DNA of 64,000 nucleotides from the NCBI RefSeq assembly GCF_021462225.1, contig NC_061804.1, positions 42,533,975-42,597,974 of the forward strand, given 5' to 3'. Source of the stretch: Girardinichthys multiradiatus. Lineage: Eukaryota; Chordata; Actinopteri; Cyprinodontiformes; Goodeidae. The position numbers and the translations under genes are program-made. Shown here piece after piece: positions 20,543 to 31,802 of this stretch. The notes beneath the pieces were generated by a model. It ran no database searches and was not told where the DNA came from. It saw only the letters and a list, made by a program, of their open reading frames with translations. How positions within the stretch are numbered: the first letter of the stretch is position 1; every line of letters begins with the position of its first letter.

Positions 20543-21899
20543 TCCTGGCGACCTGTGGTCAAACCGTGGTTATCTATGCGAAAAGCTCGATAGCAAGACA
20601 GTCAACAGACAGCTTGAGTCGGTTGACTGGGAGCTCAGAGGGAGGCTCAATGAAAAAATCAATGATGCCCAATGAACAATTTGGGAAATAATGGACAATC
20701 CACTCAAACATGGAATCACAACACTATAGCAGACTCCTGGCTCTGGCTATTTTATCTGTCACTTCTTTTACTCACTCGTCTGGTCTCTGGTCTCGCTGTT
20801 CTCCTACAACAGGAATATTACTGATAAGATCTGACAGCCACTAAAGGGTCTTACATTTCTTTTAAGGGAATTTCAGAGGTGTCTTTAAGAAATAGAAAAA
20901 AAACATTAAATTTAGAGGACTGCATTTAAGTGTTTTTTAAGCATGAAATTGAAGATTATATATTTCTAAAACATTTAAATATTAAATATTTTTTCAGTTT
21001 TAATTTGCACAAATTCTTGCTCAATGAGTTTAGAAATGTATTTGCGCTCACTCATTTCACTATTTGTTGATGACTGTACAACCACAAAATCAAAAGAAAT
21101 TCATAAAGTCATTTTAGTCATAAGGGAGTTAACTACCAAGAGGTTCCCTTTTAATAAAATATTGATTCTGTCTAAGCACATTTACTGATCGATGCTTCAA
21201 TAATGTAAATAAAATACATTCAATGTTCTTTCAGTTACTTACCTGTAAGAAAGTCGGAGAGAGGAGTTCAGATTTGCGGTTTCTCTGCCTGTCTTTGCTC
21301 CATATTCTGTCCATGAATAACAACAACAAACAGGGCAGTGTAAAACCCTTTAGTGTAAACTGATAGTTTAGTTGGAGCTTCAGCCTTTTGTTAACAATCT
21401 TATATAGAAAACATAGTTAAAGTGGACATATTCAAGGGCAGATGTGTCACTGTGTCTCTGCTGTCGGTGCGCACAATGACAGACAGCAGACATTGAGCGC
21501 GCACATTAAGTTGAAATGCTATGGGTCTTTTAACCATGAAATATCCAAAATGTGTCCCCAAGAAACATAGAGTTACACTTTCATTCATCCCCAAACATCA
21601 GAGCCCCATTAAATGATTTTAAAATGAGCTGTGTTACATTTTCAACAGCATTGTTCAGTTCAAAGTTCTCAAAAATGTGAAATCCACTCATGAGCGTGTT
21701 CATTTGAACTCATTCATGGCAGAGAATACAGCATGTTTGCCCTATTTGTGTTGCAAGTCCCTGCTAAATGTTGTATTTTTACTGCTTCCCCTCTTTTCAG
21801 CAACACAGTGCTGCATATTGGCTGTAATTCCCTGTAAAAATGGACAGTACTGGACAACTATCCAAAAACGTGCATGTTGGTTTAATTGGTCGTGGTTAA

Positions 21900-22035
21900 A
21901 AGTCAACGGATGTGAGGGTGCATGCATGGTTGTCTGTCTTCTGTGTCTCTGTGTTTCCCTTTGGTGACCTGTCTGTACCCTGGTGCACCCTGCCTCTCAG
22001 CCCCTGCGACGATTGAGCAGGTATAAAAGGTGAAG
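21900..22035 (+). repeat. SINE/LINE 3' segment remnant
   Basis: GTGTCTCTGTGTTTCCCTTT, GGTGACCTGTCTG...CCCTGGTGCACCCTGCCTCT and CTGCGACGATTGAGCAGGTA follow the order of a frequent fish SINE 3' half (also at 47440-47690 and 53661-53860). No target duplications were found. Confidence 0.55.
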
Positions 22036-23904
22036 GAATGGACTCAGACGGTATTTTAATATGAGTACAGACATTGATGGTGTGGCTTCTCACCTTCTTG
22101 CTCACAACTAACATTTCTTTGTGCCCCGGTTTCACCTCCTGATTGCCGAGAATCCTTTGTATTCAGAATTAATGGAAGCCATGTTTGTTTCCAAAGTTGT
22201 TCAGACAGGTGTCCTCTAAAGAGCAGGTGTCAGAGTGAGATCTCCAAGGAAGATATTTGTGCTTGTGAATATGCAAAACAAACCTTAAAGCTCTTCACCC
22301 TTCAAACTGTTCAAGCGTAATCAATAAAGCTCCATAAACAATATTTTCTGTAGGTGGAACGTGTGAAAGAAAAAGGTTGCAAAGCAGAACTTTGGGAATG
22401 TGGTGAGCAAGTAACTCTGGGAACACTGAGCTACATCTACACCTGACAACCCCAGTGTTTAACAAGAGTAGCCACATGAACAGGGGTTTCAGGGCATCTG
22501 GAGAAGACAGTGCCTGCTGCTCTACTGTGTAATTATATGTCTGCGTGTGTATATGTAAAATAATTCATAGGCACTAATGTGGCTATTTGTCCTTTCATGG
22601 AGGTCAAGTAGATTCACCTCTGCTCTTCTCTCTTTAAAACTGTCAGGGACTTGGCAGCTCTCTGTGTGCATTTTTTCTAGGCAATTATGCTATTTCCCCA
22701 TGCAAATCACACAAACGTAGTTCACAGCCGCTTTTATTTGTGCACAAATCAAACTATCAGCAGACTGATTTTCATTGCAAATCAGTGTTTCACATAAACA
22801 AGCTTGCTTACTTTGTAAGAAACCTCTGAATTCATAAACACATAGAACAAAACAGAGGGAAGAGGAATAGCATGGTGCCCACTAGGAGCTCTGACAGGAG
22901 GGTTAAACTACCTTTACCAGGAAGCCCTCGGGTGAATGTTAAACAGGGATGTTTGGTTCTGACGCAGCTGTCAGTGTATGTGCAGAGCAGCCAGCTCCAG
23001 CAGCAGAGCAGTAGCACAAAATAAGCTGTACAAGAACCAAAAAAGATGTAGCTCGGGTTCTCACGTATTTGTTTTTTTTTTTTGGAAGTAGAGAAATAGA
23101 GATACATTATTAATAGATTTCTGGTGAGGACATCATCTTAATTCATAGTGTGAGGCAGCCTCCAGGAACCAGCAGTTGTCTTCCTTAATACCTTCCTTTG
23201 CTCGGCTCTGTCCCAGCCATCGTCTCTCTCAGTAACCCGCATTACATGGACCTCAGATGCAGATACACACATGCACAGAGAAGCATGTTAATTCAAAGCC
23301 AACAGGAGAGCAGACACAGACTTGGTCCCCCCCCCACCCGGACCCCACACTTCCTGTTAAAGCAGCTTCCAATGCCAGCACGATGCTGGGATCATTAAAT
23401 GTGACCTTTCTCGCTGAGCTTGTGTTGATGCTGGTGCGGCTGCAGCAGACGCTTTGTAGCGGGGTAGAAAGGGAATGTCTGATGACCACGGAGGCTTCGG
23501 TGGCGGTGGGCCACAAAAACTGTGGTTTAGAACAGAGGGTGGACGGATTTAGACCTCACATTCTGGCAGCATGAAGCCTAACAGACCCACCACTCAGAGT
23601 AGGCTCAGACTTTTCACCCACAGCCAGTGCACCCTCGGGTCAGTCTCAGCAGAACACTTTAATGTTGCAACCTATTTATTTATACCATACAGTATGAAAA
23701 AAGGTTGTGTCTTTTTACTTATGTGTTTTTACACTGCATGTAAATATATAGTTTTAACTGTGTGAGATTGTGACTAATAACAGAGATTTTTTTTTACATC
23801 TCCAGAAAGCTTGTTACGGCCAAGCTTAGCTGGTGATCAAATTACATCAAGTCAAGTAATGGTATCAAACAGGAAGCAGATACGCAAGGCAGAGGCATTA
23901 TATT

Positions 23905-24984
23905 GTACTCGTACTCGTCGTCTTCCGCTTTATCCGTGACCGGGTTGCAGGGGCAGCGAGGGCAGCAGACTCAGCAGGGACACCCAGACGTCCCTCTCCC
24001 CAGACACCTCCTCCAGCTCCTCCGGGGGGAGCCCAAGGCGTTCCCAGGCCAGCCGAGAGACATAGTCCCTCCAGCGTGTCCTGGGCCGTCCCCTGGGCCT
24101 CCTCCGGGTGGGACGTGCCTGGAACACCTCCCGAGGAAGGCATCCAGGAGGCATCCGGTATAGATGCCCGAGCCACCTCAACTGGCTCCTCTCGATGTGG
24201 AGGAGCAGCGGCTCTACTCCGAGCCCCTCCCGGATGGTCGCGCTCCTCACCCTATCTCTAATGGAGTGCCCGACTACCCTACAGAGGAAGCTCATTTCAG
24301 CAGCTTCTATCCAGGATCTCGTTCTTTCGGTCATGACCCAAAGTTCATGGCCATAGGTGAGGGTAGGAACGTAGACCGACAGGTAAATTGAGAGCTTCGC
24401 TTTTCGGCTCAGCTCTCTCTTCACCACAACGGACCGGCACAGCGCCCCCATTACTGTGGCAGCCGCACCGATCCGTCTGTCGATCTCCCGCTCCATTCTT
24501 CCCTCACTCGTGAACAAGACCCCGAGATACGTAAACTCCTCCACTTGAGGCAGGAACTCCCCTCCAATCTGAAGAGGACAAGCCACCCTTTTACGGTCGA
24601 GAACCATGGCCTCAGACTTGGAGGAGCTGATCCTCATCCCAGCCGCTTCACACTCGGCTGCGAACCGCCACAGCGTATGCTGTAGGTCTTGGCTAGAGGG
24701 GGCCAGCAGGCCCACGTCATCTGCAAAAAGAAGTGACAAAACCTCTAGTCCCGAAACCAGACCCCCTCCGGCCCTTGGCTGCGCCTAGAAATCCTGTCCA
24801 TAAAAGTTATGAACAGGACAGGTGACAAAGGGCAGACCTGCCAGAGTCCAACATGCACCAGGAACAGGTCCGACTTCGTGCCGGCAATGCGGACCAAACT
24901 CCTGCTTCGCTTGTACAGAGACCTGATGGCCCCTAGTAAAGGGCCCCCGATTCCATACTCCTGGAGCACCCCAAACACACAAAC
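23905..24984 (-). mobile_element. 5'-truncated non-LTR retrotransposon, copy 1
   Basis: On the minus strand the element runs from inside the reverse transcriptase to the 3' end, finishing in an ACGAGT-type short tandem tail (23905-23921). The same family occurs at 48078-50349. Clade (RTE/Rex-like or other) could not be settled by eye. The 5' end stops abruptly near 24984, the usual result of incomplete reverse transcription. Confidence 0.85.
23930..24978 (-). pseudogene. LINE reverse transcriptase fragment
   Basis: A 269-codon frame (24739-23930) and an upstream 77-codon frame (24978-24745) together cover the palm to C-terminus. Visible are VGLWQVCPLSPVLFITFMDR (RT motif region 4), the catalytic FADD box, the EFTYLGVLFTS region, LTYGHELWVMTE, and the C-terminal IERSQLRWLGHLYRMP block. 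A frameshift near 24740 separates the frames just before FADD. The enzyme would copy LINE RNA at the target site; this copy lacks the endonuclease and N-terminal RT motifs and is inactive. Confidence 0.85.
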
Positions 24985-25469
24985 TGTGAGCTTATTACTC
25001 TGCTGGGTTTGATATAATATGCAGAAATATGTATGTAGCTGAGGACTGAATGGAAATTAGACAACATCTAAAGGAAAGACGAATAAGGTGGACAGAGAGC
25101 AGGGCAAAGCAGGAGAGTGTTCTACATATACTAACAATGTCTCAGTCAGCTGGTTCAGTCACAGTTAGGCTTTTACCTGGTGAATCCATGATGAAGTCAA
25201 TAGATCATAACATGTGAGGTGCATGGCTTGGGATCGGATTAGCAGAAAAAAAAGGAAAAAGAAAATGTGGAAATGATTAGGATTCTAAATGTCAGTGTGG
25301 CTCAATTCTTTTCCTGGAGTGTTTTAGGAGGACAGCTGCCTTAAGCCACAGTGATGAGGATGATAAATGCAGTTTGGCTCCCGTGGTTGACTGAGTTATT
25401 GGAATGAATGAAAATGATGTCCTCTCCAATACAGAGAATGTCAACACTCAGTTTCAGATAAAAGCAGGC
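24985..25469. other. Unassigned sequence
   Basis: Nothing supported beyond short purine-rich stretches (25240-25265). Confidence 0.5.
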
Positions 25470-26045
25470 TGGGTGCAATTTGCAACTTTATTTTCTTTGA
25501 TCCCATTCAAAAAAATGCTACTTCTTCCCATGGGCCTCTTGGCTGCTTCTTTTGTTTCTGTTCTCCCTCCCAGCTTGTCAGTTAGGGTGAACAACCATGA
25601 CTTCGTAGACTTGCAGTGGGTCCATCTTCTCTCCGTGTTCAGATGATGGATTGAACAGAGCTCTGTGAGATGTTCAAAGCCTGGCATATTGTTGTTGAAC
25701 CTAACTCTGCTTTAAACATCTCTAGAACTTTCTCCATGACCTGTCTGCTGTGTTCCTTTGTCTTCATGATGCTGGTTGTTCTACGAATCTTTTCACAGAA
25801 CAGCTGCATTTAGAAAGAAATGAAATTACACAATGTTCACTAATTAGTTGACGTTTAAAGGCAATTGATTGCTCTGTATTTCATTCAGGTGTATCAGGAG
25901 TGTACCTCTGTTGCACACAACCTTTTTTAGATTTTTATTTATAAAAATAAAACTAAAATGGATATGGACCACTTTGTGCTGGTCTATCAAAGGTCTGAGG
26001 CTGTAACGTAATAAACTGAACAAAAATGTGCAAAGAACAATACCT
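25470..26045 (-). mobile_element. Tc1/mariner remnant, lineage A, copy 3
   Basis: Reverse-strand remnant of the transposase 5' half (GGGCCTCTTGGCTGCTTCTT at 25530; GTTCAGATGATGGATTGAAC at 25638; CTTCATGATGCTGGTTGTTC at 25762), followed by the leader and the inverted repeat to about 26045 (CACTTTGTGCTGGTCTATCA at 25970). No intact frame. Confidence 0.75.
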
Positions 26046-26285
26046 TTGTAAGACACTGTAAGCTCATACTGAGTGGAATTCTGATTCTCCCCAATGTTAT
26101 TGTTTATTGTTCAAAGCAATTCTGGATAAACTGATTGACTCTTAAGTATTACCAGTGCATGCTTTTACCTATGCTTCCCAAAATGATGTATATGTTCTGG
26201 ACCCTTTTGTTCATGTTTGAATCAATTAAATCTATAAATCATACATTCACACTTAATTTTGCAGTGCAAAGAGAAAAAAAGGTAA

Positions 26286-26341
26286 TTTTCCCCAGTGGAG
26301 CAGCACATCACTGGGGAAATGTGCTGCTCCACTGGGGAAAA
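26286..26341. repeat. Perfect inverted repeat, 22-bp arms, 12-nt loop
   Basis: Arms 26286-26307 and 26320-26341 are exact reverse complements (arm core CCCCAGTGGAGCAGCACA). The loop (26308-26319) itself contains CTGGGGAAA, repeating the end of the second arm. A stable hairpin or cruciform is expected. Confidence 0.95.
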
Positions 26342-26478
26342 TGACATCTCAAATATTGCTTGACCAAAGTCCGATCTTGTATCATGACTAATTGAAAATC
26401 TGTATTCATTGCATTTTTCTCTTCCACGTTATTAGTTTTTACTTGTTAGACAAGTAGAGTTCAAAAAACAGCCGAGTA

Positions 26479-26527
26479 ACACACACACACACATACACAC
26501 ACACACATACATGCATGCAAACATGTA
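26479..26527. repeat. AC/AT microsatellite
   Basis: Interrupted (AC)n with ACAT units, followed by ATGCATGCAAACATGTACAT. Confidence 0.9.
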
Positions 26528-26810
26528 CATATACATAATGTTGTATTTTCCATCACAATAATCGATTTCATATCAGAGTCCTGCTTGTAGATGATCCTCT
26601 GAATCCATCAGATGGAAGGAACTATGCAGTGACACAATTGGTCATGCATTCCTCTGAATACCAGCTCTTACACTCAGGTTGTAAAGATCCAGATTGTGGA
26701 GGCTGTGTTGCATACAATGATCTGTTTCTCTGCTCTTTCTGCCAATATAATAATAATTATAAGAGCACAGGCTCTGATGTAAGCTTTTTTTTTACAGTTA
26801 TGGTAAAATG

Positions 26811-27000
26811 GACAAAATGTATATAGCACCTTTCTTGTCATACTAACCACTAAAAAAGCTTTACACCATAGCCACAATCAACCAGCTGCACTCACAAACA
26901 CTGACACAAAATTTGGTTAGCATTTTGAGTTGAAATGCCTTGGCCTGGGGTGCATCAACATGCGACAGGAGAAAGTGGGGAACATGCAAACCCAAATACT
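26811..27000 (-). repeat. LINE/SINE-type 3' tail remnant
   Basis: AAATGTATATAGCACCTTTC followed by CTAAAAAAGCTTTACACCAT resembles the reverse complement of a LINE/SINE end of the AGCGCTTT...GCGCTATATA type. The body is too decayed to classify. Confidence 0.4.
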
Positions 27001-30000
27001 AGGTTTATCCCTTAATGTTGTACATTGGTCACTTTGAGCCATTTTTGAGTTAGAAATTTAACCCTGTGTACTGGTTCAAACCCATAACCCAACCCTGTTA
27101 TGTTGAATCCTCCTAAGGCTGTATCACTCCATATTTGACCCTTGACAGGTGAGCTCAATCACACAAACCGAAAGAGTGCAGCACTGACCAAAGACATCTC
27201 AATGCTGATTTTGATTTTAGTTCAGTAGAACCTGGCTGTGATGCATCAGCATCACAGGACCTCTTAAGGTCTTTTAAGTTTCTTTTACCAATGTAAAAAT
27301 CTTCTTTTACCAATGTGGTTCCAGTGCTAAACCGGTAAAAGTGTTCTCTCATCATAAGTTCTTTCTGTTTCCCTTGGCAAAGTACTGGTCCTGGCACCAA
27401 CAAACTCTTTCCACTTCAGCTACAGCTCTTACCTGGACCAGAGGAAAGAAATGTTTCCATTAGAAGCATTGAGGCAGGTTCATGGAGACCAATAACCAGT
27501 CACCCCGCTACCAGTCAAACTGTGACAGCTTTGGTTAAACTCCCAAGTTGACTTTATGTTTAATCTGCCTTATTTCAGACAGATAAGCTTGAGTCAGCAC
27601 TGAATTATGATGAACTCATCCTCTTTGGTTTTTCAGTTTGCTTTTATGTTACCTGTCATCTAATGCAGGAGGTCATTGCAGTGTATGGAGCTGCTTCAAT
27701 AGTTGCAGTTTACAAATTATACTTCATCTATGAACACAGTCAGGTCAATGTTGCCAGCTGATATTTTATAAATCCTGCTTTAAAAGGAAGACTTGACAGA
27801 GCTGTTTCTAAACACAGGTCAGAGATGGGTAATGAATGTTGGCATTATAAACAGCATGTAATTTAACACAGTTTTTATAAATTGATGTGGTGATAAATTG
27901 GACATTCCTATGCTGATCCGACAATGAGATTTCTGTAGAAAATCTGTCTCCCTGCACTGTGACCCTCTGCAGAATACAACTTGGGGAGTACCAATCATTT
28001 ACTGTAAGACATGTTTTTAAGTAATATCATGATTTTATTTTTATTTTTATTAAACCTGGTAAGAAACAGCTGTAGTCTCAGCCCGGCCTAGCGGAAGAGA
28101 TAAAACCCAGTTGGAGCTGTCCTTTTTATACCTTTCAAACTTTCTTTGTCATATCTAATCAGGTAAATGCTAGTTCTTCACCTCATCATCTCGTGCTAAA
28201 TTCACCACTGCTGTCATTATGCTGTCATTGTAATTCATCTCCTCTTGCTGCAAATAAGGAGGATGAATTTGAGTTTTACTCTGCTATATTAAATGCATAA
28301 ATTTGTATAAATCCTTCTCAAATCCAAAGAGGTCACATTGACAGAAAAGCAATCAATGTCAGCGTTATTTTTTCATACAAGCCATATGAGCGGTTGTCCA
28401 GGATGGCTTTAGAAAGGAGGGCCAGATAAAAAAAGAAAAAGAATGTAACTGTCAGCCGTGCCCTGAACACGTTTTCTACTTGCTTTGTGCAGAACTGCAC
28501 TAAATTTTATCTCAGCCCAGAATCTCAGATGACTGCCTGCATATTTTAGGGGTGAGGCAGCAAAAGGTTGGGATCTTCCATGGCACCATTCCTGCCTGCA
28601 AGAACCACCACAGAGCCAAGCTTATGCCGATGTTTAGGTCCATTTAGGAAAAATAATAATGTATCTGAACGTACTGAAGATGCACTGATCAGAGATTGTG
28701 ATTTTAGATCATTTATGTTTTTGAACTGTTAAGATCTCAGTAATGCTAAAATTGCTGAGACTCATTTCTGCATTAACAAGTTCAGCAATGGAGAGTGTTG
28801 TTATTAGTGCAACTCGGTATGATGTGTTCACTGATAGGGAAAATAAAAACAATTTTGGGTTACTCACAGTTAAATCAGATTGTCTAGTGGTGGCCACTGG
28901 CTGAATTCTTTGTGCATGTTTAGAATCTGCTTTGTAGTTTGGTCTGATTTCTATAGAGGTGTGTTAAGTAAAAAAGTCAGGCCTGTAAATCATGAGAGTC
29001 ACCATTAAACATAATTCTACAACAAACTGCAGAGCTGCTTACATTATTTTTTCCTCGTCATTTTCTATTTTTGATTTCTTTGTTCCCTTTGCTTCTCTAA
29101 GCTCTTTGCATTCAATAATTGCTGAGTCTCATCTTGCTTAAATCTCCCTTGGAAATGAGACCAGTGATTTCACTGGGAATACCCAGAATAAATGAAATAG
29201 GAATCATGTGGAGCCAGAAGAATAGTTGCTATTTTAATAGTTGTTTCATTATTAAATTAATCTAATAATAGACAGTCGGTACTAGATAAATACAGAAGAT
29301 ATTCAGTTAGCCAAAAGAAAAAATCCTCCATGCCATGATTTCTTCATTAATATTTGATGCATGGTTTAATTTATAGCTCAGTGAGTCTATCATGCAGCTC
29401 ACTAATACTGATTTGTTTGCTGAGGCTGAACAAAAGTTAGTATTCATGTGGGTGTATGGGGATGCTCTATGGCTGCAGTGATCACCCGGCAATTAGTATA
29501 AGCATAAATACTAATTAATCAAGATATTCAGTCTGGAAGCTGCACAGACAGACCTTCAAATGCAAGTTCATGCATAAACAGACAGACATAGCAATGCACT
29601 GACTGCATAAAAGATTTAATTCTGGTCTCTAATTTCTTCCTCTTGTAATGTTGGTTGCAGAGTAACATAAGGTAAATTTTGAATTAATTAGCAGTTTAAA
29701 TGAAATCAGAATATTCTAATTTTGACATTTATTAAAATGCTGCTAGAGTAGCAGTAGAACAGCCACATTTTAGTCTAAATAAAGCACCTGAAAAGGCCAA
29801 AGAATATTTCTTACTTCTTATGTCTATGAATGTATGTAAAAAACAACAAGACTATTTTTATGCAGAATGTTGGATCAGGTTTACTACCTCTAAAGTTTAA
29901 AATTGGCTGAAGGGTCAGAAGTCCTTTATGAGCTGGCAAGAGTTGAAGTCTTGTTGTGTTCAATATGCAATAGATATTTCTGCTGAAACAGTACTAGCTT

Positions 30001-30328
30001 CCAGGCATAAGCTTCATTTTAATGCGTTTAATAGGCTACACTGTCATACAAAGTGACAGTGCCACACATTACCATAAGCATAAAAACTAATGAAATGAAG
30101 AGCATTTCATTGTATTGACCTAAAATATTAAAAAAGGCTGAAATAAAAGGTTAAATTTGACATTTTTTCTCAAAATGAAACCCTCATTTTTTATAATATT
30201 ATATAACATATTAGCTGTAAAAATTTAAAAAAATGCATTTTGTAGGACTTAATGAGACATTTTTGTCTTTAAATTACATGCTGGGGAAAAACGTTTTTTA
30301 AATTGAATACTGAACAAAAAGTGCATAA
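27001..30328. other. Intronic sequence without recognised genes
   Basis: Mostly AT-rich, non-coding, with no supported gene. A TTTTATTTTTATTAAACCTGG stretch near 28035-28058 may be a LINE tail fragment. No RNA gene fold was noticed. Confidence 0.5.
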
Positions 30329-30657
30329 TGCATTAATAATGCAGTCAGTCAGTCAGTCATTTTCTACCGCTTATTCCATAGTGGGTCGTGGGGGAGCTGG
30401 TGCCTATCTCCAGCAGTCTATGGGCAGGAGGCGGGGTACACCCTGGACAGGTCATCAGTCCATCGCAGGGCAACACACAAACAACCAAGCACACACTCAT
30501 TCACACACCTAAGGGCAATTTAGAGTGACCAATTAACCTGGTGAGAACCCACGCATGCACGGGGAGAACATGCAAACTCCATGCAGAAAGACCCCCGGCC
30601 GGGAATCGAACCCAGGACCTTCTTGCTGCAAGGCAACAGTGCTGCATTAATAATGCA
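30329..30657 (-). mobile_element. tRNA-derived SINE with perfect 15-bp target duplications
   Basis: TGCATTAATAATGCA occurs at 30329-30343 and again at 30643-30657, bracketing the 30344-30642 insert exactly. On the minus strand the insert begins in a tRNA-like head with a B box, GGTTCGATTCC (30602-30612), continues through a conserved central domain (GGAGTTTGCATGTTCTCCCC and GGTTAATTGGTCACTC), and ends in a TGAC short repeat tail (30344-30358). The A-box part is missing, so it is 5'-truncated. It resembles the V-SINE type of fish; subfamily is inferred. Confidence 0.85.
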
Positions 30658-31800
30658 TTCAAGTCAAAATGCTTACTAATCCTTGACATATCCAAGGCTG
30701 TGTAAAAGTCATCTCCCAAATTATTGGTTAAATAACTAATTTTAAGAAAACATTAGTATCATTAAATTTATCTTACAATTAAAGGGTTAAAATTGTAATA
30801 TTTGTTTAATATCTGATGGTTTTGATAAGGAGATTTAACGTTAAAAGGCAGAAAGGAATTCATCTGTATGGATTTTATAGTAGATTTTGGAAGTAGCCAT
30901 TTTTATCCTTATTGACTCAAGAGGAGGGTGGTAAATTTTTAAGCTAATGCAACACAAAAACTAATAACTTCATTTTTGTGTTTTTTATGAAAACAGCGAT
31001 GCCAAGTAATCAAACTGGCATTTCAAGGGCTAAACACTAGAAATTGTTTGATGTTTAGTAGTTTTTTGCAGGACTGAAGTTGTTCAAGCGATGAATGCAT
31101 CAAAAAGCTAAAAACATAAAATCTGTAAAGTTTTAATAGCGGTTTTTTGATGACTTAAGAGGATAGTATTTTTCAGAACCAATACAGTTGGGCTGATCCA
31201 TAGACAAAATTTGACCAAACGGACAAAAATGTTCATAACGTCGCATGGTGTTGATGGTTGACCAAACCATAGGAAATCTCTATTGATAAAAGTCTGAGTG
31301 ACAGACATGGTACGTGATGAGAAACCTCAAAATGGCTCCAAGTGTTAAAAACTATTTTAGAAGATCAATAGTTAAAGGTGAAAGAAATGGCTTCTGAGTG
31401 TAAGAAGTTCAGAGCAAGTCAAAGGTGAAAAGCCAGAAGGCAAAGAAAGAAAGATGAAAGAGCAAATATCAACAAAACAACTGTTTTGAATTCTGTTGCC
31501 CATAGATGTCTGGCTTGATTTTCTCGAGAAGGTCAGTAAATACACACTCATGCTGTTAAACACATCATGTGAGGGGAGATCACATTGTGCATTAAAACCA
31601 CGCAGCAGGTTCTCTCAAGGAGGGTAAGCCACCATTTCTCCAGATCCATAAAGCAAGATTCCACTTACTGCAAAACATTTTCAGAAAAAAAGCAAACATA
31701 CTGCATCCCTGCTTTAAAAAGGCAAAATGTGGTTTACCATTATTAAAAGGTCCATTATATCCTCATACTCACTATTGCATATTTTTATGGAAAAACCTTG
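30658..31800. other. Intronic sequence without recognised genes
   Basis: AT-rich; no supported coding, RNA or transposon feature. Confidence 0.5.
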
Positions 31801-31802
31801 TA

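Larger units (their letters stand above)
18754..23904. other. Intronic sequence without recognised genes
   Basis: Apart from the AC microsatellite, the G-rich run and a SINE remnant listed separately, no coding or RNA gene is supported. Open frames are short, and many are artefacts of simple repeats, for example the CVCVC peptide at 19543-19926. Confidence 0.5.
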
